The notes beneath the pieces were generated by a model. That model ran no database searches and was not told the DNA's origin. It was given only the letters and a program-made list of their open reading frames with translations. A stretch of DNA of 64,000 nucleotides from Isoetes taiwanensis (Eukaryota; Streptophyta; Lycopodiopsida; Isoetales; Isoetaceae). The DNA lies in the NCBI GenBank assembly GCA_021234155.1, contig JAJEKV010000078.1:560001-624000 (forward strand), written 5' to 3'. A program made the position numbers and the translations under genes. This document shows positions 24,167-36,146 of the stretch, piece after piece; within the stretch, counting starts at the first letter, position 1, and each line of letters begins with the position of its first letter.

Positions 24167-24359
24167 CTGCACCAAATCTGTGGGGAATGATTAAAATAGA
24201 ATAAGCCATTTAACCGAAGGAGATAAGCTTAAATTGATGTTGTAGAAGACATACGTTTTAAAATGCGAATGTAGGCAGAATGTTTCTGTTTGGCAATATT
24301 CACACTAATGGAAGAATGCGGTTTGTTTATAGTAAGACATTGAAGAAATGTTTTGGGAA

Positions 24360-25275
24360 CGCCCCGCTTTTTGTCTGGTTGGCTCTTCCGAGACATGGAT
24401 AAGAATTCAAAGGTATTGATAACAACAGGCTCGCAATCTTTTGATTCTGTAACAAGATGTTAAAGGTTAAAGACATTCTCCACATCCTGAGTATGTTCTG
24501 CAGGGTAGACCTTGGGAGGAACATAGCCCTGTTTAAACCAGGGATCTTCCAAAAACTGATTAAAGGTAATACGCAAAACAGGATCAGGCTGCAAAATCTG
24601 AGAGATAAGATGGCGAGCCTCAGCACCAAACCATGTAGGGAACTTATATTTAGCTCTCAAGATCTTCCTATACAGGGCAGGCATGTTTGTCTCATAAAAA
24701 GGCATACAGCCAGACATGAGAACAAACAAAATAACACCACATGGCCAGATCTGCCTTGGCCCCATCATAACCTCTGGTGCTACATAATTTGGAGTGCCAC
24801 ATGTAGTATGCAGCAATCCATCTGCCCTTAATTGCAGGCAGGGTACAGAGACCAAAGTCAGAAATTTTTAAGTTGCCCTCTGAATCTAACAATAAATTTT
24901 TAGGCTTTAACAGCAGTACTGCACAGCATCAATGAGCTGCTGAAAATATTTCCTTGCCTCATCTTCTGGAAGCATTGTCTTTTCCACTATTTTGTTAAAC
25001 AGCTCACCTCCGGTGACATACTCTATAACTAAGTAGATTTTGGTCCTGTTTGCATGGCCCTCATAGAGATGGACTACGTTAGGATGCTTGTGCTTAAGCA
25101 CCTTGTTTTTGTCTAGAACTTTCACTGCCACATGCTCCCCTGTTTCTATGCTTCTGGCCAATCTAACCTTTGCAAATGTGCCGGTTCCTAACAAAGGGCC
25201 TAGCTCATACTTCCCCACTTGCGTATGCACATCCATCAAAAAGTAAAAAACTTCCCTTGAAAGGCTCAAACCCAC
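24360..25275 (-). pseudogene. CIPK (CBL-interacting protein kinase) pseudogene
   Basis: The minus strand from 25275 reads [20 protein letters not shown] (P-loop), then [11 protein letters not shown] (catalytic Lys), then [10 protein letters not shown] and [16 protein letters not shown]. Further on are [38 protein letters not shown] and finally an NAF-like INTFEFLSMSRK at 24426-24388. This is the CIPK/SnRK3 domain order. Four defects are visible. About 16 codons are missing in frame between KHK and HPNVV, removing the alpha-C helix and its Glu. The HRD catalytic loop is deleted with a frameshift (VQYC is followed almost directly by KPKNLLLD). There is another frameshift around [13 protein letters not shown] stop follows VFNL, just before the NAF region. 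The regulatory C-terminus is not recognisable. It has no introns in the kinase part, as in the intronless CIPK clade or a retrocopy. Confidence 0.92.
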
Positions 25276-27985
25276 AGATCATCCAACATCGACACTATCA
25301 GAAATCTCACCAAGCTCAAAGCTAAAGTATCTAAGGCCTAACTCATTCTCATCAGCTCAAAAGAAAGAGCAAAAATTCGAACTACAAACTAAAGCAAAGG
25401 CATTATAATCAGACCACAAGATGAGATCAAATCTAGGCTACATGAAAATATCACTAGGAGACAAGCAACTTCTCACCAAGGCTTAACGACTTTTGCAAAA
25501 CGGCACACAAGTCATTTGAGGCAACAAACACTGTTCGTTTTGCCGGAGAGAAAAGTCCATTTTGCCATTGATATGAAGCCTTTAGACCCCCAGCGATTCT
25601 GCTGCACACAAATATCAAAAGCGAGAGGTCGCCACAGCTTATACAGCAGAGCTGACCAGATAAATGTGAGGTATGCAGATCGGAGTTCGGGTTCAGGGTT
25701 GTCGAGTTAGAAATACACCACCAATACTTACAGCAGAAGATGTATGGAGATCATAAAGTCACACGCATTTCTACCATCAAACTAGAAATAAAGATTAGCC
25801 TTCCTCTTTCTAGAAACAGCTTCGTATTAACAAGTTTATGCGACAAAACTTGTCTTAAATTTCCTTGTCGGTTTGACAAGGCATCTGACCAAGAAGACAA
25901 ACTCTGACTACATATTTGTAGTAAAAATTTCATCTTAATATCCATTGATAGAAATTCCATCCAGACTTTAATTTAAACACTGGGCTTTTCCTTTTTATTT
26001 CAGCCTCACTGTTTATCGTAATTTACATATGCAAAGAATTTAATTACCTGCATCTTCGAGGCGTTACTCTATTGTCTTCGCCAAACTTCTATCTGGCAAA
26101 AAATCCATTTATCAGGAGAAAGGAAAGACACATGGAATAAGAAGAGATAGAACATAAAACACTGTATTTATAGGCGAGACATCTATAAACTTGACCTGTA
26201 GAGCATTCAACATTTGCCTTTAATATTTACAGCATATTCAGACAGTTATATGAGGAATTCATCGATAAGTACAAGTTTCCGTCCTCGCCATTACCAGTTA
26301 ACCATAAGTACTAAGAACAAAGTGAGAATTCAACTTGTACTTTCGATTCCAGGGCAGGCATATCCATGTTTTCATATGCTGAAATTATCACAGTGTATGA
26401 TGCAAATATCTGCTCGTCTAGACTATTTACCCCAAGAATCAGAGGCACTCAACAAAGTTCCAGGCCTTGGTAAAGCAACGTACCCTGTAGCATCTGACAG
26501 TGAAGTTTAAATGAAACAGAACCATACACATGCCAAGTGGGAAATATCCAATCAGATTTATCTTCTGGAGTACGGGTAATCTTGATAGAAAAGCTATAAT
26601 TTGAATTCCTCCATTTTGGACCCACATTGCTACATCATCTTGCTCTTCAAAAATTGAATACGGCACTAGCTTAGAGTCCGCTCCAATCCCTTCCAGAAAC
26701 AATCATTTCACATGCATATCAAATTACATCCAAGGAAAAGTTAAACACACCATCCTTTTTGTGCCATTACGCCGTAAAAGTTCCAAAAATAAGATCTCCT
26801 AATAGGATGAGCTTGGCACTATTTCAAACACAGATGTACAAAATCGTGTGGATGCAACAAACTTGCAGCCTTTGGCAGCAGACCTACATTTGAATGACGA
26901 CTTATTATGAAGGAAATACTAAAACAACGCATGGGAAAAACCTCTTCTAGAATTTGGAGGATGTTCCTCAGATGCTGAAACAGAATAATAACGAAGCAGG
27001 AGAAAGTTGAAATCGACACTGATCTCCAGGATAAATTACACCAGTTTATTATATCTTGGCAGCCCAACCCATGGCCGAGGCTGCAGTGTTACAGGCCTAC
27101 ATGTTATCCAAATTAAGGACATCAACTTAAACTCGCATGACAGACCCACATATTTTCCAAATCAAGGACATTCAAATCAAACTCCGAAAGCATGCAATAG
27201 TCATTACAGCTTCCATCAATAAAGTATTAAATTAGTGATACACTGCAAACACTGTTTCTTCATAGCAGTGGTTCAATAATTATTATTACCTTAGTTTTCA
27301 GAATCAAACTGCCAACACTGCTTCTTCATTGCCAACTGCCAACACTCAGCAGTAGTCCAATAAATAATTAACTACTTAGTTTCCATCACAATCGAACTGC
27401 CAACATAGCTTCCAGGCAGCATCACACAACTGTGATCAAGCTGGGAGTGAAATTCATGTCAAGGCGAGCTACGAATTTACCTTCCAAAGGGGAAAATGTC
27501 GAAGGCAGGTAAAAATCTGAAGCTGAATCCTGAAGAATTCAAGAAGTGCATGGTAAAAGGAAGAAGCAATACAGCGGCAACAATCTGTGAAAAGTATAAG
27601 GTGTTTTTTGACAAATAGATTTAAAATCTCCGTCCGTATAAACATTCGATAGAATTGTCTAGCTCGCAGCATGTTCTGACACAACCTGATCTTAGATATC
27701 CTTCCTTGATCTATGGCTCACTGGCACCACTAACTCTATGAAAATTTCAGAACCTTTTTTCCCTTGCATTATGGCTTAGTACTTCGTTAAAATAGGACAC
27801 TGCTACATCATAAACCTTTATGCACCTTGGGAAGACAATTTAAATGTGGCAACAAGGATGTCTGTCACTAAAGAAGACCATGATCAGCATAATTTATGGA
27901 AACATAGGAACTGAACAATGCACTAGATGGAACGGGAAAATAAGTATATGGAACTAGTCATAAGAACCTGTAAAAGTGCTCACAC
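25276..27985. other. Interval between the CIPK pseudogene and C2-gene exons
   Basis: No firm gene. A minus-strand frame at 26702-26580 (KLVPYSIFEEQDDVAMWVQN) looks coding-like and could be a later exon of the C2-domain gene, but I do not recognise it and cannot place its splice sites with confidence. Confidence 0.4.
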
Positions 27986-28161
27986 GAGCAAGCAAATTGA
28001 AGCTGAATATTGCTTGACTTCTGTTGCCCCTTCTCAGTTAGCATATAGGATACCACTGGACCCCTCCCTTGCGTGATGCCTTCGGACCGCGCTTGGAACT
28101 CTATGTGACTAAAAGAGACAATCACCTGACCTAGAAATGGGTCGCCATTCCAGGATGAAAG
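27986..28161 (-). CDS. C2-domain protein, third visible exon
   Basis: The exon follows a TTACAG acceptor and ends at a GTGTGAG donor. It reads SSWNGDPFLGQVIVSFSHIE and later MLTEKGQQKSSNIQLQF. The FLGQV segment with a following beta-strand pattern is typical of the later half of C2 domains. It continues the gene of the exons at 28296-28434 and 28934-29336. The downstream end of the gene is not seen. Confidence 0.6.
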
Positions 28162-28295
28162 CTGTAACATATCTAGATATATTATCTACTGAATTATCAC
28201 TAACATGCATATACATATAGACAAATAGACATGCATATACACGCGCCAACACCGCACCCAGCCATGAACACATGCAGAATTCACAGCTACCTTAC

Positions 28296-28434
28296 CTTTC
28301 TTTTCCTAGACTTGTGCTTAGAGATGAAAGGGATGTTTCTCAGACCAATCTTTCCTATGAAGCCTGTCCTTATGTTATATCTCAATGGATTATCTCTTCT
28401 ATCCCAAACTTCGACCAGCAATTTATCCTGCACA
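28296..28434 (-). CDS. C2-domain protein, second visible exon
   Basis: The exon runs from a TTTTCAG acceptor (an alternative CAG lies 7 bases later) to a GTAAGG donor. It encodes QDKLLVEVWDRRDNPL, then GFIGKIGLRNIPF, ending KSRKRK. The LxVEVWD...GxIG pattern is the core of a C2 domain, a Ca2+- or lipid-binding beta-sandwich. The key Asp of VWD is present. A final basic cluster could contribute to membrane binding. Confidence 0.68.
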
Positions 28435-28933
28435 CTGAAAAGGGTGAACCAGAAATCACTTTGGTGCACATGCTGCTTTAAGAACATCAATTTTAAAGCA
28501 CCACTCTGTTTTGTATATACACAAGTCCTCTGGAAAATGCTGAGTTAACGAACAACTTTTGTCTATGTGACTCATGTTTTGGCTGGGGAAATTTGGAGGC
28601 TGTGTGCATGCAAAATCTCAAAATCACATATAACTGTAAACTGTCCAAGAGATGCGCCTTCATTAAATTAAAGGAACTTCAACTTCATCAGTAACTGATG
28701 TTAAAACCAAGCTTAGCACTTTGCTTTGTGAATTATCATAGAAACGTTTGTAAGAATGCCTGCATCAATATGGTTCTAAGTACAAATTGGTTCTTTAACA
28801 TCAGAAATAAATTAACAACCAATGGTGGCACCCCACATCAGCAAGCATTGACCCAACCGCTCTGCCATGAACCGCAGATGAATTCCCTTAACGCAGGTAA
28901 ATGTGGCACAAAAAGAGAAGCACTGAGACTAAC

Positions 28934-29336
28934 CTAGTGACAGGAATCCATGGAGATGCAGCTTGCCATTGCGCACTGCCATTGCTTTCAGCAATGTCGG
29001 TGAGGAATGCTGGACCTTCTTCAATATTTGCAGATGATTTAGCTGGCAAAAGGGTTACAGAACAGTACACCTGAAGCCGAGCTGCTGCTTTGCCACAGTT
29101 TGTTGCTGCTTTGAAACAGCTGGGGTTCGCTGCCTTAAGATCGTCTACAGATAAAATGTCAACTTGGACTGCTCCAGAGAAAGAAGGGAATGCGACGAAA
29201 GCTTTAATCATTAGGGACAACTCTTGCAGCTCTTCCTTCTTCCATAGCTCATATTGTGAAAGGTCCTCGAAGCTATCAGGATCTGTGAGAGGAATGTGAT
29301 CTTGCAGAAGTGCGTCATATAACAACTGTAGCTCTA
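28934..29336 (-). CDS. C2-domain protein, first visible exon
   Basis: An open frame of about 134 codons runs from an AG acceptor (CCTAG or CTACAG near 29336-29328) to a GTTAGT donor at 28933. It encodes LLYDALLQDHIPLTDPDSFE, then ELWKKEELQEL, then FSGAVQVDILSVDDLKAA and a Trp-containing end (WQAASPWIPVT). AVQVDILSVDDL looks like the first strand of a C2 domain. The frame is closed by TGA just upstream, so at least one earlier exon is expected. The gene is not identified beyond C2. Splice sites are canonical and the frame is clean, so it may be functional. Confidence 0.62.
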
Positions 29337-30298
29337 GGCATCAAATTTAAGGAAATATCACGCTTTGTTCGATTAACACTGGAAAGGGAGTAGGGGGATT
29401 TATCCTCGATGTGCTTAGTTTAGATTTGGGTTCCCTGGTGTCAGCAGTTGTATGTGTGTGTTTATAGGATGATCTGGTTGCTGCTGTCAGTTGCCGCTGT
29501 GACGACCTAAGAGGCTTTCTTAAATTTTTTTCTGACAGGAATCAAATCGGCAGGAAGAGGGGGGCTTTGAGCTTTTTTTATCAAGGAGATCAAAGAAATC
29601 GCGGGTAAGTCATAGGCTGCTTCCATCAGATCACTTTATCCTTTGGTTGTGCAACTGTTGCTGGTTGTATTGGCTGGTTCCTGTTGATCTTGTGCCTCCT
29701 AACCATTAGCATAGGTGCAAGCTTTCAAAAGCTTCTTAACTCTTGCATTTTCCAATCTCATTTGCGGCATTTCCTGCTCACAGGTCCTCATACTAGGCTC
29801 TCTAAATAGGTTCTTTGGTTGCCAATATTTGGTTGCCGGAGTTTGGTTGCCTTGCAGTCCTTAGTTATGTCCCAGAGTCCTTGTTGCACATTTCATGACA
29901 TCAGACTTGTTATGAGCTCTTTGTTATTTTCACAACATATATAATTGAGTTTGCCATTTTCCATTTTTGTTCCCAGTAATTTTTCTGCGCCGCAATTTAA
30001 ACCTCCTTTTTGTTGCCACGTTTTGGATAGTTTTCTCTGCACACGAATCCGAAACCTCTGTTTCTTTGCCACGATTTAGATGGATTAGAACAAGTCTGGC
30101 TGGGTAATCTGTCGTTTCTACACGCAATATCTGTGATTTTGTGGATAATCTCTGCACACGAATCCGAAACCAGTCGGTAGAAGCTATGGCGGCAACAATC
30201 TGAATGCTTCCATCTGAATGCTATGGCGGCAGCGGCAGCGGTGCATCAAGTTCCTCGGTTGGGCATGTTGGGCATTGCTGCTTCAATGAAGACCCTGT

Positions 30299-30346
30299 TT
30301 TGGCTTGATTTGGCTTGATTTCGGCTTGATTTCGGCTTGATTTGGA
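30299..30346. repeat. Short tandem repeat of TTGGCTTGATT-type units
   Basis: Four to five units of 11-12 bp (TTTGGCTTGAT/TTCGGCTTGAT) in a row. The surrounding 29341-30617 has no gene I can support. Confidence 0.85.
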
Positions 30347-30617
30347 GCCCAATAGGCGTCATCAGTTCATCCGTTCTTCCATTTTGTGTCTCTATAGCAG
30401 ATTTTCTATGAACATTTTTTTATTTGCATGAGAGGGGACTCCCACTGACTCTGGTTGCTGGCATCTAGCGCATTCATTCCAAGTATACTGAGGAGGAACT
30501 TCATCCTGCGAGCACAACTTCATTTCGACTCTGCTTTTTTTTGCCTGTAACGGACCTATACCGGTTCCGAATGCCTGCATTCATTGGAGATCTCCATAGC
30601 CAAACCTGGAAGCAAAA

Positions 30618-30854
30618 ATGCGGTTTTCGTTCAGGTTTCTTTGTGCTATTGCTGCGGTTTTTTTTGTGTTGGAGCATCAGAAGAACAGAATGGCCCCATC
30701 TTTCCTGCATTTTTCATTTTGGCATTCTCTGGTGTTGGAAATAATAACTATATGCTTAGTTTGGCTAAGGGAAGTCGTCCACTATATGGGATTGATTTTC
30801 TGGCGGATGCTACTGGAAGGTTTTCAAATGGCAAGCGCATGCCTGGTATTGCCA
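30618..30854 (+). pseudogene. GDSL esterase/lipase first exon, disrupted
   Basis: ATG at 30618 opens a signal peptide-like sequence (MRFSFRFLCAIAAVFFVLEH). Shifted into the neighbouring frame, the sequence reads PAFFI...VGNNNYMLSLAKGSRPLYGIDF and then ATGRFSNGKR, followed by a GTAAGT donor at 30855. This is the first exon of plant GDSL lipases (block I, usually FGDSLVDVGNNNY). Small deletions, probably totalling about six bases, replace the GDSL box itself with LAFSG-type residues, so the catalytic Ser context is lost. The signal peptide and lipase body are in different frames. No later exons were recognised. Confidence 0.82.
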
Positions 30855-31313
30855 GTAAGTTCTATTTGAATTCCTACTTCTATTTGTTAGATGTGTCTCA
30901 ACAAATACGCCATGTGGGATCATCAAATGAGCCACATCTTGCTTCAAGTTTATGTTTCTATACTATATGTTTCCAATGTTTGTTATAGGCGTTCTAACCT
31001 AACCTAACGTTATCAATGATGGAGGTCAATTCATCATCTGTTTTTGCTATTCCAGGAGGAGTTTGGGTAAGCTTTTTAGACTTTTCAATTATGTCTCTAG
31101 AATCTCTGATTATGTTTTAGTTTGACAGGCACATTTGACTGGTGCATGCCACTTTGCAGGTTTATTGGATCTTCTAATAGAAATATAACAAGTTTTTACT
31201 TTGGGCTCATAGTCACTAGAGGTGATGGCAAGGTGATGGCAGGGAAATAGCGCCAGCTGGACCCAATTATGAGCATTTTTTTTGGCTAGAGAAAGCACTA
31301 CTAAAGATTGGTA

Positions 31314-31396
31314 CTTTCATGTTTTTCAAGCACTTTGTTACAATATGCACAGTACTTGCATGTCTTTTCAAACACTTTGTTACAATATGCACACAA
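31314..31396. repeat. Two-copy direct repeat
   Basis: CACTTTGTTACAATATGCAC occurs twice about 50 bp apart, with similar flanks. The interval 30855-32543 has no other feature I can support. Confidence 0.75.
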
Positions 31397-32543
31397 AGTA
31401 TAGGATCCTAAATAAGTCCTCATTTGGCAGGGCTGTGAAGAGGAAGAGGCTATTCAATTGGCAAATGAAATGAAGTAAGAAAGTGCCTATCAGGTGATCC
31501 TTGATCATGCCTGACAAACCTGATACAAAAGGGAGGGCATGTGGAGAACTACCTGTTACAGACTCGCAAACGGGTGTGAAGTGATTGTTGTATTACGCCA
31601 CTTCGCATCAACATTGACAATTTAACACTGATACAATATTGGTCTTTTATAAAACATGCCTGAAAGCTATGGAGATATTGGAGGAAAACAAAAATGCAGG
31701 AGTTTAGGACTTCAGTGCTTATTGGCAAATTTTTTATGGCGCTTCTAGGCAGGTGCAATCTGCTCAACCTCATAGGGACTTCTATGCTCTCCCAGAAGAA
31801 TGTTTATGATGACGAGGAGGTAGCATAAGTATAGAATTGTTATTTTCCTTACATTTCTTCTTTCTGAGCTGCAATGAAAGTATCAAGGCCTCTGGCAAGC
31901 TCAATTTTTAACTGCAATATAGAATTTGCTTTGCTCAAAATGATCCAGATTTAATCTTCTGTGGAACCCCGGTTTGGAAGCAAAGAAATTGTGTTTAAGC
32001 GTTCATAAAGCGACAATGAGAAATCTGAGGTTTTAAAACCAGCAAATGCTGTCAGGCTGATTTAACTGAGTAAGAGATGAGGAAATTTCTCCATTCTTGG
32101 GATCAGTTCACATAAGGTGGCCACAAGAGAACATGTTATCAAAATGCATGAGATGAATTTGAGGGAATGTATATTCATTTTGAGAGCAAGGCATGCAAAT
32201 ATTCATGAAAGAAGATAGCACAGACAGCCAAATCATTGATACACTTAACACGAAAAGGCAGAAACATAGATGCCTGATAAGAAGTGTTGTGATATTTGTT
32301 CAAATTGTTTGTTCTTGCTAGTTTTTTATTCTTTTACTACACTTTGATCAAAAATATATTGGTGAATAGCAAATAAACTCTTCAAGTGTACTCTATATAA
32401 AATGGGGTTTTTTAAGAGTTTTCGTCTTCACAACTCAAAAACATTCACCTCAAATGCAATTTTTTACCTTACAACATAAACAAGTTAAGGTTTTGACAAA
32501 TTTCAAATAGATATACATTTGACATTGCTTCCAATGAAACAAG

Positions 32544-32732
32544 TTTCCTTTCGACAACTTGACAAGAGTAGCTGCAATTGCTTCTATGTGTGTGCAACCA
32601 GAAGTTTCTCATAGGCCTTTTATGGGTGAGGTGGTGCAAGCACTGAAGATGGTCTATAATGATTCAGATGCAAGTGATGGAATCATGTCTGGAAATGTCG
32701 AGATGGCGGGGAGAGTCACCGTCAATTTGTAA
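32544..32732 (+). CDS. Last exon of an ALE2-like receptor kinase
   Basis: After an ACAAG acceptor the frame reads FPFDNLTRVAAIASMCVQPE, then VSHRPFMGEVVQALKMVYND, and ends at TAA. This is the C-terminal end of the kinase domain (subdomain XI, with the invariant Arg in HRP) and tail of plant receptor-like kinases of the ALE2/PERK-related group, where AAIASMCV.PEV.HRPFMGEVVQALK is nearly invariant. The frame is clean, with a normal stop. No upstream kinase exon was found in the preceding kilobases. It is either the end of a gene with a long intron or an orphan exon. Confidence 0.75.
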   Translation, partial: FPFDNLTRVAAIASMCVQPEVSHRPFMGEVVQALKMVYNDSDASDGIMSGNVEMAGRVTVNL

Positions 32733-32916
32733 TGAGAATGTTACTCAAACAAATATGGGATAGTAGGTCCGCATTCGCACTGCATAGTGTCGGGATCTTT
32801 TCGGCATCATTAAGAAGCAAAGAATCGTGTTTTTTTTCCGCGTAATGCCGCTTTTCACATGGCAATTAAAAGTGTCTAAAGAATTAATCACATGGGCAAA
32901 AAAATATGCAGGATTC

Positions 32917-32995
32917 CCTCAATTGACAACGTTGGTGAACGACACAATTAGGCTCTCAATTGACACCGTTGGTAAATGACACAATTAGGCTACAT
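32917..32995. repeat. Two-copy tandem repeat, about 40 bp
   Basis: TCAATTGACAACGTTGGTGA..ACACAATTAGGCT is followed at once by TCAATTGACACCGTTGGTAA..ACACAATTAGGCT. Confidence 0.85.
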
Positions 32996-33310
32996 GAAAC
33001 GCTCCCACTTTCATTTCATGTCGACACCTACATTTAAACATTATCTATAAAATTTTGGGTGTGTATATGCATTTATCCTTCTAGAAGGACACTAACAAAG
33101 CACCTTTAAGCAATGCAATTTGAATATTCTTTATTATCTCATACAATGTAGTGCAAATAATATTGTTTTTTTTTTTTACTTTCTGTTTTTTAAGCCATGG
33201 AACAAAAATTCAGGTCGTTCAATCATATCTTTTGCAATTACAGTTTAAACTATTTTTATCTTGAAATACACTCTATAATACTTAGGCACAGAACTGACAC
33301 CAAGTTAGTA

Positions 33311-33355
33311 AAGAGAAATGTTCGCGGCGGCCTTGGCCGCCGCGATAAATTTCTT
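33311..33355. repeat. GC-rich hairpin in AT-rich DNA
   Basis: CGCGGCGGCC at 33323-33332 and GGCCGCCGCG at 33335-33344 form a perfect 10-bp stem with a TT loop. The pairing continues imperfectly outward through AGAAAT/ATTTCT. No gene or target duplication was linked to it. Confidence 0.85.
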
Positions 33356-33917
33356 GTAGTTCTTAGCAAGACAACAATAAAACAATTTAGCATATAAAAC
33401 AGTTTATATAATAATACAATGGTACAAATGCTGCTAGTGGAAGTGAGCTTTTGGATGACCTTGCAAGAACTTCATGCTTCGTATCTCCTTGCTCTTCAAC
33501 CCAGGTTCCAGAGGATGTTTCTTGCCAAGCCTCCTCCAATGGTAGCTGCTACCTCCTCTGGAGTCCTATTAGTGGTGAGGACGATAACTGCTAGGCGTCC
33601 CACCTATAGATGCCTGATGGAAAATTTACAAGGATGACATGGTCAATGTTGTCAGGAAGTCTCATGTGTCTACCAAATCCTGAAAGCGAGGTTGTCAAAT
33701 AAACTAACTCCTCTCCATGCTGACTAAAGTTCTTATGGAAGATTATGATTCTATCATGTCGATGAGAAGCTGTAGGTAATATCTGAGTGTCACCCATGCT
33801 TGAGCTTCTTCTAATCTTGTGCTACTTCCTTTATGCTTGGATGCAGAACAAACTGAATTTACATACACTGACATAAGCTCGTTGTAGTCGGCCTTGGTGG
33901 TTTTGAAAATGTCTAGC

Positions 33918-33950
33918 TTTTTTTTTTTTTTTTGAGAGAGAGAGAGAGAG
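33918..33950. repeat. Poly-T and (GA)n tract
   Basis: About sixteen T followed by eight to nine GA units. It may mark the reverse-oriented tail of an old retroposon, but no body was recognised. Confidence 0.9.
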
Positions 33951-36146
33951 GGAATATGAAATATTTTTTTCATTAATTACAGAAATGCATATAGGGCATA
34001 ATTCTGATAGAAGAAAACAAACACAGGCCCATGTAAAAAGGAAATAGTATAAGAACCATAGCCAAACCTCATTTTTCCAAGTGAGGATAAAACATCAGGA
34101 CCCATCTTCAAAGCTTAGAATCCAAGCAATTTGTCCCAATTGTAGCTTAGTAAGTATCCGAATTATGAAAGTAACGCTGCTACAAGTCTTGATCTCTTGA
34201 AAATCTTTTCCAAAAACTGTGCAAATACTTAGGAGCCAAAACTTATGAAACTTTGGTCAAACTTAGGAAAATATCTAGCTAGGCTGCTCTCAGTCTGATG
34301 GTTTTGTTGAGCTATTGGCTGCATGATCGCGGTGGTGTTTCTCCTGATTTCTTTGCGTTCTTGTATTGTCAAAGACTATTCCTATGAGGGGAGATCTTCC
34401 TCCCTAATGCTGATCCTGATGCAGGCATCCATGCTTGACATTGTTCTGCCCTTATATGATTATGCTTCATGCTTTTCCATCTAAAACTTGTGTCTCAAAG
34501 TCGATGTAAGTTGCTGAGATCCTCCTACTTGTGTAGGATGTAGGAGCTCGTCGATGCGATAGCTCTGAGCTCGTCATTCTGGAAGGTTCTTGATGTCATT
34601 TATCAAGAGGTACTCCTCCTCACCAAAGGAGATAGATTGGTGATGCCCAATCCCATTGGTGCTACAGCTACATGGGTTTGCCCTTCAATTTCCATCCTCT
34701 GGATTTATTTCATGTGCTTACACCTTTTCGTAGGTTATGCGTTGGATGTGTCTTTGACGTCTTCAAGCAATGCGTCTTCAAGGTGACTGCACATTTGTAG
34801 TGTGTAAATAACATAAACGAATACTTTTGAAGGTTTCTTTATTAGCATTTTTGTATGTATGCGTACTAAAAGAAATACACAAGTATTGGCTTAGTTGCAT
34901 GAAAATGTAGTAAGGGGTATAGAATATATACAAAAATATGTAAAAAAGAGCATTGTAAGAGAAATATTTAAACTTTCCAAAGCCCATGTTCATGTAGTTT
35001 GGCAATGTAAAGCCTGATCTAAAGCTCTAGCTAAAGCGGTCTTGGATATCTAGTACCTTTCACATGGAGTAATTTGCCCAGCACTAGACCCTATATTCTG
35101 GTTTACTTCTTCCATGATACTTTTGTAGGGGGGAGTGGCAGACAACGTGGCATGCAAATTAAATTCCTTCTGGAAATTAGGAAAACTTAGGTAATATCTA
35201 CCCTTATGGCATGAGCTGAAGCATTTTATCATTGCCTGAATGTTGAAGAGGTGTTACTATGATAAATGGATGCTTGAGCGCTTTTTGGGATTATGAAAAT
35301 TAGCTAAGAGCTTGGTGACAACTTGTAAGCTAAAAATGAGGTTATGTTGCTTGTATAAGCAAATCCTAACTCCAAAATTTTAGGGCTTGGTGGAATTTGA
35401 GTCCGTTTGGGTAATATTTGATAAGTATAGCTAGCTTGATGTAAATTGTGCATGCACGAGTTGCTAAAGAACCTATTGCAATAGAATTCATTCAATTTGG
35501 ATCTTGTTTGGTCAAGAAAAAGTGTTTTAGAATTTGGGTTACTTTTGAGTGTGCCTGGGCTAGTTTTCTCATGAAGCAAAGAGGCCGACGCGTTAGATGA
35601 GAGTACTCAATACCTTTTTGGTCAAAACTAGGTCAATTGCTACAACTAAGAGCATAATCCTGGTCTATAGGTTCCTTTGAATTTAGTATGCATATTTGAT
35701 TGCTTAAAATTGTCGACTAAAGTTCAAACTAAGGGGGTACTTTTACTAATGTCTGGGTTAGCTTATCCAGGCACTGGGTGAGGGTACTTGAGTCTATGCT
35801 TATCCATTTTAAACATTTTAAGTTAAAGTCAAGCATAACAACTTAAAAACAACATAGTTTACACATTATATGCAAACACTTCACAATATATTAATATCAT
35901 CTCGCAAGAATACAAGCTATGGCAGGTCTAGTCAGCCAAATTCCTACAATGAAAGAGCTCCGTAGGAGAATTTTGTCCCTCAAATCGAATTTGTGGATAA
36001 ATCTGATGAAGATCTTGATAATAAATATGTATCTTTATAATGTTCTTGACATTAGTGAACAATGGTGATTCTGCTACCCAAACGACTGGGCAGTAAACAT
36101 CTTATTTTTCTCCTTTGCAAGGTTATGCTATAAAAAGATACTAATC
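33951..36146. other. Intergenic interval
   Basis: No gene, RNA gene or mobile element with recognisable motifs. Base composition is typical of the AT-rich background. Confidence 0.45.
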
